The translations under genes and the position numbers were made by a program. Positions 10,935-21,079 of a stretch of 64,000 nt of DNA are shown here, in pieces (the first letter of the stretch is position 1; each line of letters starts with the position of its first letter). The notes beneath the pieces are model-generated. The model was not told the DNA's origin and searched no databases. It saw only the letters and a program-made list of their open reading frames with translations. The stretch spans positions 930,001 through 994,000 of the forward strand of contig JBITNC010000001.1 in the NCBI GenBank assembly GCA_050084985.1, written 5' to 3'. The stretch comes from Nageia nagi. Lineage: Eukaryota > Pinophyta.

Positions 10935-11619
10935 TTGCCTAGTGCACATCCTTCACACACATCCTTGCATTATTCTAGTTTTGGCAGCCCTCTAACCATT
11001 TCCAAAAGAGCTTTCAAGCTCCCAAAATTCAATTGTCCAAACCTCATATGCCAAAGCTTGCTTTTATCCTCAATCCCAACAAAAACATAGCCACCATTTT
11101 TCTCAAAAAATTTAATGGGAAAGAGTTTATTTTTAGTCATTTGAACAGTAGTTACTAGCCTTACTCCATGATTTTTATCATATATTTTGCACATTCTATC
11201 TTCAAACACCAATTTGTAATTTTTCTCAAGCATTTGTCCAATACTCAATAAACTTTGTTTTAAATCCGGAGTGTAGTAAATGTTCTTTACCTTCATGGTT
11301 CCTTATTTTGTTGGAACTTGCATCTCTCCTTTGCCAAGTATCTCCAACCTCTTCTCATTTCCCAACAACATACTGGATTTGTAGGAATGATCAACCCTGA
11401 AAGTAAAGATTTCTCACTGATCATGTGGTTTGAGTAGCCACTATCTAACAGCCAAGTCTCTTCTCCAAGTTTTTCACAATCCATCATTGATAAGAACAAT
11501 TGTTCTTCACCATAACCATGTTCTTCTTCTCCATAGTTTGTAGCCTTCCCTTCATTTGCTTGTTTTGATCTACATTCATACTCAAAATGGCCAAATTTAT
11601 TACAATAAAAACATTGCAT
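10935..11619 (-). pseudogene. zinc knuckle, protease and pre-integrase region of Copia element A
   Basis: The CX2CX4HX4C knuckle (CFYCNKFGHFEYEC) starts at about 11613. The protease active site follows as LLDSGYSNHM, where most Copia elements have Cys in place of Tyr. A frameshift near 11300 moves into the GAG-pre-integrase block, with VKNIYYTPDLKQSLLSIGQ and KLWHMRFGQLNFGSL. The frame breaks off at the zinc-binding CEGC at the copy 1 junction. Confidence 0.82.
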
Positions 11620-12462
11620 ATTCCTCTTATCCTTACCTCTACCAGTTCCTCTTCCAGAGTGTCTCCCCCTTGATGATGAAGCTAGTTCACTTTCATAATT
11701 CTGCTCTCTTCCTCTACCTCTTCCAAATGAACCTCTTCTTCCTCCTCTTTTGATTCTACCTCCTCTTCCTCTTGCACCTCTCCCTTGTCCTCTTCCTTAT
11801 CCTTCAATCTCTTTGATAGAGAATGCTTGCTCATCACTATTGCTTGTTCCAGCCTTTGTCCTCTTTATCATCCTCTCTTCATGAGATGTGAGAGAGCCAA
11901 TCAAATTATCAATTTCTAAGGATGAGATTTCTTTTGTTTCTTCAATTATGAGTGCAGCATGGTCAAATTTTTTGGTTAAGGTTCTCAAAACCTTCTTGAT
12001 GACAACCTCCTTTTTAGTCTTCTCTCCAAGAGTGGCCATCTTATTGACTATGGCTTTCACTCTCACACAATAATCTCCAGCAGTCTCCTTCTCCTCTTGC
12101 TTCATATTTTCAAACTCCCTTCTCAATGTTTGGAGTTTTACTTCCTTCACCTTGAGGCTCCCTTGATAGCCTTCTCTCAAGACTGCCCATGATTCTTGGG
12201 TTGAGACACATGCTAAGATTCATGGGAAGATGCTCTGTCCAAGGCTGCTTGTATGAAGGATAGAACCATGTCTCTCATTCTCCTTTGCTTCCTTCTTTGC
12301 ATCCACACTCAATGCACTCCAATCTATTGGTTCAGTGTAGCCAGCCACTACAATGTCCCAATATCCTTTGCCAGTCAATAGAGTCTTCATTTGAACACTC
12401 CAATATTCATAGTCTGCTCCATCAAACTTTGGAATGATGATTGAGTTGGAGTTGCTTGCCAT
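11620..12462 (-). pseudogene. gag: gag of Copia element A
   Basis: Translation starts best at the ATG at 12462-12460 (MASNSNSIIIPKFDG), just after the primer site, as is usual for Copia. The capsid-like block KFDGADYEYWSVQMKTLL is typical of plant Copia Gag (UBN2 type). A frameshift lies near 12180-12240. The second part, 12180-11797, has the helical QTLRREFENMKQEE segment. An Arg/Gly-rich tail leads to the zinc knuckle at about 11619-11570. Confidence 0.8.
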
Positions 12463-12497
12463 GTCTTCACTTCTTGAACCCAAATTGATCCAACCTT

Positions 12498-12509
12498 GCT
12501 CTGATACCA
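12498..12509 (-). other. primer binding site of Copia element A
   Basis: The minus-strand reading is TGGTATCAGAGC, the complement of the 3' end of plant initiator tRNA-Met. It lies two bases inside the putative LTR end at 12512. Confidence 0.92.
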
Positions 12510-12511
12510 AA

Positions 12512-12907
12512 TGAAGTTCTTTAACTATAACAAAAAAAATGAATTGCCTAACAATTCACAATACAACTCAGAAAAATGAAATTGCACAACTCAACAACAA
12601 TGGAGAACTGAAATTGAATCCAACACCAAATTGATTATTGAGAATGCAAGCTACAACTCCACACACTTCGATGATATTGCAAAATACATTACAAACATTT
12701 ATAGAGGCTGTAGGCAACCTTTACCCTTCAACCTAGAAGTTGAAACACCAAGAAACATGAACTGGAAAGCCATAGGAAGGAAAAATGATGTACACAAAAA
12801 ATAGAACTAGACGGTAGGCTGGCTGCTTAGCCGAGTGGTTGATTCACTTATTCTAGCTGGTTGGTCAGTTACAGGTAGCCAGTTGGTCGGTCTTCAAAGT
12901 CTTCACA
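12512..12907 (-). repeat. putative 5' LTR of Copia element A
   Basis: The inner end (TGAAGTTC on the plus strand) abuts the primer site. The outer end is placed at TCTTCACA, because chromovirus D coding (KLLGYDYEIIYHKGKEN) begins right after and the LTR then has TG...CA ends. The partner LTR is not in the window, so the outer boundary is uncertain by tens of bases. Confidence 0.5.
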
Positions 12908-14224
12908 AACTATTGGGGTATGACTATGAGATAATATACCATAAAGGTAAGGAGAATGTGGTTTTTGATGCATTATCCAAAAATTTTGAAGATCAAGTAG
13001 CACTGCAAGCTATTTCATCTCCTTTTCTTCAATGGTTGGATAAAGTTAAAAAAGAGTGGGTAGAGGATAGCTCCACCCAAGAATTATTAAAATAGATCAC
13101 TCAAGATCCCATGAGTAAACCACACCATACATGGCATGATGGTATTTTGAGATTTAAAGGTCAAATTTTGTTACCATCTCCTTCAAAATGTAAATTAGAA
13201 ATACTTTCTAAATTGCATTCCACACCTACATTGGGACATGAAGAATTTTTAAAAACTTATAAGCAAGTGGCATGATCAATCTATTGGATAGGTACGAAAT
13301 TGGATATCAAGTAGTTTGTGGCAACTTGTGATGTGTGTCAATGATAAAAGGGTGAGACAATGGGTACTTTGAGACTCCTTTAACCTCTACCCATACCTAC
13401 CTATACATGGACTGATATCTCAAAGGATTTCATTTAAGGCCTTTCTCAATCTTATGGTAAATCAATTATTCTAGTGGTGGTTGATCAGTTATCCAAATAT
13501 GCTCATTTTGGTTCATTGGCTCATTCCTACAAAGCAATGATAGTGGTATAATTATTCTTGGATACAATTTTCAAACTATATGGCATGCCAAAGATGATTA
13601 TTAGTGATCATGATCCCACTTTTACAAGTCATTTTTAGTAATATCTTTTTAAACTATAAGGTACCCAACTAAACATGAGCTCAGCATATCACCCACAAAC
13701 TGATGGTCAGACTAAAATTGTCAATAAATACTTGGAAACATATTTATATTATTTTGCTTCATCACAACCTATGCATTGGGTACAATGGCTTCCTTTAGTT
13801 GAGTGGTGGTATAATACATCTTATCATTCTACCAGCAAGATGACCCTGTATGAAGTAGTGTATGGTCAAGCTCCACCAATAATCACCTCGTATGTTGCAG
13901 GTACTAGTAAAGTTTAGGTAGTTGACTCAACTTTAGTTACTTGGGATGACATTCTTTGTTTGCTCAAGGATAACCTTCAAATAGCCTAGCACCATATGAA
14001 ATAATAGACTGATCAGTAACGTGTAGAAAGAGAGTTCCAAGTAGATGACATGGTCTTTCTAAGGCTACAACCTTATCACCAAAAATCCTTAAAAATAAAA
14101 GGCCTTAAAAAATTATCCCCAATGTTTTATGGTCCTTACAAGGTGTTACAACACATTGGCCTAGTTGCATATAAATTAGAGCTTCCTACTTCTTCCAAGA
14201 TTCACTCAATATTTCATGTCTCTT
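12908..14224 (+). pseudogene. chromovirus D: end of RNase H, integrase
   Basis: This is Ty3/Gypsy chromovirus pol. The frame starts at the RNase H end (KLLGYDYEIIYHKGKEN, with the usual ADALS read as FDALS). The integrase HHCC domain follows (LHSTPTLGHEEF and ATCDVCQ, about 13210-13345). The DDE core has WTDISKDFI, IISDHDPTF and AYHPQTDGQTKIVNKYLE, the last of which normally reads TE. The C-terminal GPY/F-like block (MFYGPYKVLQ) and the FHVS junction end at 14224. Many stops are present. D is cut at 14224 by tandem element B and continues at 37982. Confidence 0.85.
14220..14224. other. left target-site duplication of the tandem B complex (CTCTT)
   Basis: CTCTT precedes the first LTR and is repeated directly after the third LTR at 37977-37981. 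Removing B plus one copy rejoins the chromovirus D frame across the insertion. Confidence 0.9.
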
Positions 14225-15056
14225 TGTAGACACCTAAAAAAAGTCCCCTTTTTAACTAGTAAATATTAAAATAATTATAACTCTTTATACAAACCTCAAA
14301 TAAGCCTGAACAATCCATTATTGGATAGATCTCATTGAGTACATGCAAAACGAGTGGTCATATGACCCCTTTTTGATAAAAATTGACTATTTGGCGATCG
14401 TTTTAATATTGTTTATAAAAACTACTAACCAGTCGCCGGCGTTTTGAGCCAGACGCCGGCGTTCGACATCCAAACGCCGATGACTCTGTAACAGCCGAAT
14501 AGAAGCCAAAATGGTGAGGAAAAGTTGGAACGCTTCATTTCTCCAAGATGAGGTGGATAGAGGGGGTCAGTTACGACCTACAGTGGCTATTCACTTCCTC
14601 TTACCAGCCTTAAAACATCTCATCCAAAATCTATAAATATAAGCTAATACAAAGCAAATAAGGGAAGAATTGAACCCAATTTTGAAGTAGGGTAATGCTG
14701 CCAAAATCTTGTGAGCTTATACATTTTATTGTTTTATGCTAGTTTCATTTTAATACTTGTCATACATAGATGCTTTGATGTTATTGTCTTTTGCATGTGT
14801 GTAGGATTTACAGGTTGCTCATATCAAGGGAAGAAGCAAGCAACTCAAAAATAATGAAGATTTAATACTCTTTATTTTGGCACATAGCATTTGTAAAAGT
14901 CCCTTCTAAGGGAAAATTGTAGTTTGAACTGAGATTGAAAATCATTTTGCAATTACAACATGTCTACCTATGTTATATAATTTGAGGTTCAATGAAGATT
15001 GAAGAATAATTGTATTTTATGTTATTCTACATTCCAGCTCAATTTTCATTGCAACA
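14225..15056 (+). repeat. LTR 1 of tandem element B
   Basis: The 832-bp LTR begins TGTAGACACCTAAA and ends TTTTCATTGCAACA. It contains GCCGGCG motifs at about 14432-14480 and a TATA-like CTATAAATATAAG near 14631. Compared with LTRs 2 and 3 it lacks one 20-bp GCCGGCG-type unit and carries private base changes. Confidence 0.95.
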
Positions 15057-15059
15057 TTC

Positions 15060-15078
15060 TGGCGCTAGAAGGAGGGCC
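15060..15078 (+). other. primer binding site, unit B1
   Basis: TGGCGCTAGAAGGAGGGCC starts three bases after the LTR. The opening TGG fits pairing to a tRNA 3' CCA. The tRNA cannot be named confidently. In B2 the same site has C-to-T changes. Confidence 0.7.
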
Positions 15079-15202
15079 CCTCCGTTATTGAGAGGGAGAT
15101 TTTTTGTTTATGATTCTACCTTTCTATTCTCTAGTTTTTTGGATTTTTCCATGTACTAACTTCAAATTTCGGGTTCTGTGCTTTTTTAGGAATTTGTTGC
15201 AG

Positions 15203-15384
15203 AAACGTCGGCAACTAGTATTGAACGCTAGTGACTGTAATAGAATGTCGATGACTGTAACTAAACACCGACGACTGGTATTGAACACCGATGTTTCCTA
15301 TAACTAAATGCCAATGACTGTAAATAAACACCAGCGACTGTAACTAAATGCCAACGTTTCCTGTATAAACACCGGCGACCCGTT
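15203..15384 (+). repeat. array of ~20-bp AAYGCCRRYGACTGTAAYTA-type units, B1 leader
   Basis: Nine successive degenerate units, each with a core like AACGCCGGCGACTG, with C-to-T or G-to-A changes in the CpG positions. The same core occurs in the LTRs (14432-14480, 25873-25945, 37332-37403). The B2 counterpart is at about 26667-26848. Confidence 0.7.
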
Positions 15385-15598
15385 CCAGGTCATTTTTATC
15401 TCTTTTTGTTATTTTTGAAAAAATAAAATAAAATTATGTTATGAAAAAATATTTTTTGAGTGTGATTCCTTTGCCTAGAGTGCATATAAGAATGGGTAGA
15501 AAAAGTTAAATGCATATCTTTTATTAATTTACTTTACGTATGAAGTTATGTATTTATTTTCATGCTTTGGGTGAAGGGCACGTACATATTAATACTTT

Positions 15599-16284
15599 TT
15601 ATCTTGTCTACTTATGCTCTCCCTTTGCGCTTCGAGCGATCTAAGGTGACCAAAATAGACTTGATAAGAAGAGGTAAATTAATTTTTCTTTTCCTTCACA
15701 CTCACACTACATACACATTAATACTTTTTATCTTGTCTATTTATGCTCTCCCTTTGCGCTTCGAGCGATCTAAGGTGACCAGAATAGACTTGATAAGAAG
15801 GGGTAATTAACTTTTCTTTTCTTTCACACTCACACTATCATTAATTGGGTAATTTATCTACACATAATGACCTCTTACTAGTAAGAGGAGGTAATTTACT
15901 ACACATAATACTTCCACAATTGGAAGAGGTAAATGGATTACACTTAATTTGGAATGAACTTAAGGAAAATAAATCGGGGTTTTGGATAGTACAAATCACA
16001 TTAAAGGGTTAATGAATTGGGTGGATTCGAACACACTAAGTACTTCCACTTGACAAAGTATGCTCTCACTTTTGCGCTTCGAGTGATCTTAAGTGATCAG
16101 AAATAAGTTAAGTGGAAGAGGTAAAATTTATGCACATTTTATTTGGAAATTTACTTCACATTAACACTCTTGAAGAGGTCTGCCCTTACCACTCCATTGG
16201 AGGTCGAAGGGATGTGACCCTTGGAGGAATAATTGAACCACATTTAATTAATTTATTTACACATAATACTTCCATAGCTGGAAG
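15599..16284 (+). repeat. series of hairpins followed by GGTAA in B1 leader
   Basis: Inverted repeats occur at 15599-15668, 15728-15797, 15871-15888 (perfect 18-bp palindrome CCTCTTACTAGTAAGAGG), 15911-15926, 16043-16118 (9-bp arms CTTCCACTT and AAGTGGAAG) and 16269-16284. Nearly all are followed at once by a GAGGTAA or GGGGTTAA string and then ACACATAAT-like sequence. All are present in unit B2. Confidence 0.65.
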
Positions 16285-17162
16285 GGGTTAATGAACATTA
16301 CTAAGAGGTTGGATAATGAACCACATTATAATTAAAAAAGAACAACGGGGTTTATTAAGGTCAAGATCCATCTTATAATAAACTTTTGATTGTGTCACAT
16401 TAAGATAAGATAAATGAATGGACATGAATGTTGGGGAGGGTAGTATGCATAATTGCATCTTACTTGTTTAAATTGCATTTCATAAGGCCTTAAAGGAATA
16501 ATTGAACATTAACGAGTTGGATGTCACTACCAACCGTTAATTCTTAGTTCTTTGTACCCACCGACATCACACACTTGAAGCCATAGAGCCAGTTACGCTT
16601 GGAGATAATGACCAAGGTGACTCTCCTTTAGGTAGGAGTCAAAAAAGGAGACTCTTTTAGAACCAAGCCAAAAGCCATAGAGACTTGTAAACATTATTTA
16701 GAACTACCCAAACTACCTTGTTTAACACTTGACTAGTCAAAACAAATTAGGAAAATTAAAAGACTAAAATTAACAACTCATATCGTTCATTTAACTCAGA
16801 CATTAAAAATATGTGAAAACTTAAAAAAGATAATCACATCGTTAAAAGTAAGCTTGCATATAGGATGTTTGTGCATCAAATTGTTTTCTCGAAAACATAA
16901 TATAAAAGATAAAAATAAAACTTCTTTTACGATATTTGTTTATGTGTTCAAAAACTGAATTGACATGTTTCATTTATGGAATGATATAATAGGTCATATA
17001 AAGGAATAGGTCTAAAAGACGATTAAAAGTTGATTTTATTTAAGTTTTTTACTTTGAACCCCCTTTGTAACAAATAGAAACATAGGCATGTGTTAGTTAC
17101 TCTAGATCCATACAAATTTTGAATTATTGAGAACAATTAAAAGGCCTTTGAATTTTATCATT

Positions 17163-20100
17163 ATGAGGTTCGTCTTAGTTGCACTTTTAAATTATGTGCC
17201 TTTTCCTATCAAAGTAAAACCAAAAATACGAAGATTATGTTCACATATTGCTAAGTCAACCTTAGATACTTATTCTACTGAGATTGTGAAGAATGATTTT
17301 TGTATTGACATTGAAAAGCTTTTAGCGTACTTAGCAGAAATAGAAAAATGTACCATACCTCTTCTTCAATCCTCAGAAATCCTTGTTAGATCCCATGAAG
17401 AGCTAGAGTATAGTTCTTCCATTCCTTCGCCCTCATCATGGGATGAGTTTGACACTAAAATAATGAGCCCATCATAAAGATTGAAAACTCATCGACACAT
17501 CTCATCAAATTAAAATCTTGTGGTGCATCTCCTTTCGAGACTATCGAACCTAATGAATCCAATTTACTAAGGGATGAATCGAGTATTAATGCCAAAGGCC
17601 TTGATGCAACATCCTATGCTAAATCATATGACCTCCTAGAGTTAGATACTTGGATGTCGTCACCCCCACCTTGGGAGGAATATGATATTAAAGAAGAGGA
17701 GTTTGACATGAATCTTGAGGATCCTTCAGAGCATTCTTCAGAATTGCAATTTCATTCTCCTCCCCTTCTTGAGGCTACAAGACCTTCTATTGATTCCCAT
17801 GAATCTCATGATATTCTTGAGTGCAAGGATGAAACTTGTTCATTCTCATCACAAGTAGAAATTGAAGAGCCTCACATAAGAATTACAAAATCCATAGATT
17901 GTATTATTGAATCTCAAGAATTTCAATCACAAAGAAATGAAAAATATAAAGATAAAATTTTCAAAACTAACACGCATGAGCGTAGGAATGAACATCCATG
18001 TGGGGAAATAACACATCATGATGATGGTACAAAGTTTTATGAGGATGAATGTTGTTCGAACCCACTAAAAATACCTTTGAAATATCAAACTAGCTTGATG
18101 AAAAATTGGGAATGTGATAAAGAAGATAGCCCTACAACAAATAAATTACTTAGGAACATTTTCTATGATGAAAAAGCTAAGAATATTTTGCAAAGGGAAT
18201 CCCATAAACAACAACAAGCATGTTATTCTCACGATCAACATGATAAAACCTTTAATGAGTTCGTCAAAGAAATGAGACAAGAAGAGATAAGACAAAAGCA
18301 TGATGTAAAAACTTATGTAAACCAAAAGAGTCAAGCTTGGGCGCAATTATCATCACCACTTAATTACCAAGTAAGGAGATATCAAGACTCTTACTCTAAT
18401 CAACAAAGAGAATTGCCTCTCGAGAGTTTAGATTATCAACCTCAAAGCCCCTCTCCACAAGCTAGGATAACTAACCCCACCTATCAAAAAACACTTCATA
18501 GGGCTAGGTCTTGTATGGAAGATTTTGATAGAATGACCTTGTATTCCATAAGAACCTCACAAACAAATCCTCAATGTAAGATCTCAAACAAATTCTTCTA
18601 TGATCCTTACTCTCATGAAAAACCCTCATCGCAAGAAAAATGTAGAAAAGCTTTAGCTAAACAATTCAAGGTAGGAGAGATACCCTCCTTTGCGGAGTTG
18701 GAGGCAAAGAGAAAACACATAGAGAGAGATTATGAAGAAACTATAAACTTTAGTAAGAGATATGAAGATGTTCAAAGTAAGTTAGAAGAGGAAGCCAAAC
18801 TTAAGGAAAAGAATATAGAACTCAACGAAAAAGAAAAGCAAGAGTTTGACAAACAACGACAAATTTTTGATAAGGTAAAACAAGAAGTTCTAGATAGTTG
18901 GTTACTTCATGAGAAGTCTCAACAAAATAAAGTACAACCATCTACAACTCTTAGAAATTCAATGCAAGAGCATCATTTACCTTCTAACCTTTCATCATTA
19001 TCATCTTCATCATTGTTGTCAAGATCTTCTTCTGATGATGAATCTTATAATTTAGACCTAAAGTCAGAAAGAAACACCGATCATAGAAGATATCGAAAAC
19101 ATCCTCAGGGTAGTTGGACAGATAAAGAATTAGAAGATTTCATGAAAGATTTCATGAATAAAGAAATGAACACATCAAGATTCCAAAAGTTGACATATGA
19201 TAATATTTGCAATGAACCCATCCATCCAAGTGTCCCTAAGAAGAAATTACCTTACAACTTTGAAATGCCTAAGATAATTCCTTTTACCGGAAATGAGGAT
19301 CCTAAGGAACATTTAAGGTGGTTTAAGTTCTCAAATTACCTCATTTCTAATGATGAAGATTTGATGCTATGTTTTTTCCCCATGACGCTTGCATCCCAAG
19401 CCTTGGAATGGTATAATAATTTACCACGACATAGTATTTATTCATTTACTCAATTAGCAGACTTGTTCTTACAACATTTTAGGATTTATATCAAAGAGGA
19501 ATCTTCTATTACGGATCTTGTGGAACTAAAACAATCTCAGAATGAATCAATTGTTAACTTTGTTTCACGATGGAGGGATATACTCTATCGCATGCCCTAT
19601 ACCTTACCTCAGGAGGAATTAGTTAAATTATTTAGTCAAAATTGTTTAAGGCCTATAGCTAGTATGTTACAAATCCAACGATATAATACTCTCGAAGAAG
19701 TTATTGCTCACGCAATTATAATTGAGAAGGTCAAAATTGAATATGGTGAAATAAAAATTATGAGGAAAGAAAAATATAACAAAAATGAGTATTGTAATTA
19801 TCACCATCAAAGGGGTCATAGTACAAAAAAATGTCTATCATTGAGAAATAGAATGCAAAATTCAATCAAAGATAATAACTTGGAAGTTGAAGACCATATT
19901 TCTATTTCACATCAAAATTTAAAAAATTATCAAGACTCACTTCTTTCATATCAAGTAAATACATTATCTACTGTACCTAATTACAGTCAAGTGATACACA
20001 CCTGGAATCCAAGTAATCAACCTATTATAAGAATAGTTGGAGTTGATACTGGAATTCAAAACATACAAGAAAAACAAATTGATATATCATATAATCAAAA

Positions 20101-21079
20101 ATCCAAAATGCAAGTTCCTCCATTGATACATCAGCCTATAATTTCTTTTTATGACCATGAGAGACAATCAAACAAGGGACTTCAAGGGTTAGATCCACCT
20201 CTCCATGTCATCGGTAAAGTAAATGGTAAAATTGTTAAGAGGATATTAATAGATGAAGGGTCAGATGTCAATATCATATCTACATCAGCATATCACAAAT
20301 TGAATCTTCCTTTCTCTCATATTTCTTTACCATCATTACAAATAAAAGCATTTACTAATGCCTTATGTTCAACAATAGGATCAATAGTGTTACCCATCAC
20401 CATTGGATGTAAGACGATACAAACATCATTATATATCATTGAAGGAAACATCGAACAATATAATATTCTTTTAGGTAGACCATGGATTCAAGAAATGGAA
20501 TGTGTCCCATCTACATTTCATGGTTGTCTAAAATACATTCATGAGGGAGTACTCCATTGTGTACAAAGAGATGAAAATCCATACTCACATTATAATATTA
20601 TAAAATCATCGAAAATGAAACCTCTTATGCAAAAGTCAAAGGGGAAATCATCATCCACCTTTGCTAGGCAAAGGCATAATCATAGAGATATGAGATGGGA
20701 ATTAAAATCCAAAGATGATTACATTGATGGAATGCAATCATCGAAACAACCTACGAGGGTGGTAGATCATATAATGAAAGAAAACCTAAAGCCTAAGTCA
20801 ATAAAATATGATAAGTATGGACATCATGTTTATCATCACCAATTGGGGCATGATACTAAACATTGCCACCAATTAAATCATGCCTTTCATGATTTGATGG
20901 ATGATAGACAATTTGAAGTAGATATACCTTTATTGATAAATAACAATTTACATCATCCACAAAATACATACATACATTCCACACAATTAAATAAGGAGGA
21001 ATTGTGTTATTTGCATAAGGATATTCAATCTCCTTCACATCGTTCACATTGGGGCAGTCGTCGCCCATATTACTTTTGA
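17163..21079 (+). pseudogene. Gag-protease polyprotein of unit B1 (one frameshift)
   Basis: The ATG at 17163 (MRFVLVALLNYVPF) is the first good start. A single A lost near 17458 relative to B2 shifts the frame, and from 17654 the frame is open for 1141 codons to the TGA at 21077-21079. The total is about 1305 codons. From the N-terminus there is an acidic, low-complexity region, a long charged coiled-coil segment (about 18670-18900) and a retrotransposon Gag capsid-like domain (about 19258-19760, with EHLRWFKFSNYL and ALEWYNNLP). A CX2HX4HX4C zinc knuckle (19793-19834) and an aspartic-protease fold (about 20190-20570, with RILIDEGSDVNIIS and ILLGRPWI) follow. A second knuckle-like motif ends at 20866. 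The active site reads Asp-Glu-Gly instead of Asp-Ser/Thr-Gly. No polymerase or integrase follows. Confidence 0.88.

Larger units (their letters stand above)
10930..12907 (-). mobile_element. Ty1/Copia element A, 5' part (minus strand)
   Basis: Read on the minus strand, the parts are a putative 5' LTR, an initiator-Met primer site, gag with a zinc knuckle, protease, and the start of integrase. The frame is cut at 10930 inside the integrase zinc region (CEGCALGKQ) by Tat-like copy 1. The rest of A should lie to the left of that insertion, outside the window. Its right end abuts chromovirus D coding sequence, so A is inserted in D. Confidence 0.82.
15057..17162 (+). other. structured leader of unit B1 (no gene)
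   Basis: About 2.1 kb lies between LTR 1 and the Gag ATG. It holds a degenerate array of nine units of about 20-23 bp at 15203-15384, a duplicated block of roughly 100 bp at about 15581-15810, and a series of small inverted repeats to 16284. The rest, 16290-17162, is AT-rich with no recognisable gene. The one longish open frame (about 15562-15810) arises from the duplicated block and is not credible as a gene. Confidence 0.75.

Noticed and set aside
12810-12890. tRNA-like string GCTTAGCCGAGTGGTTGATTC
   Set aside because: It resembles the D-arm start of Ser/Leu tRNAs, but no anticodon stem or T-arm follows and it lies in the putative LTR of Copia A.
15562-15810. Open frame with repeated hydrophobic peptide (TLILFILSTYALPLRFERSK) in the B leaders
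   Set aside because: It is produced by the duplicated hairpin block, is not under a plausible Kozak or Gag context, and the third diverged copy of the block is not open in the same frame.
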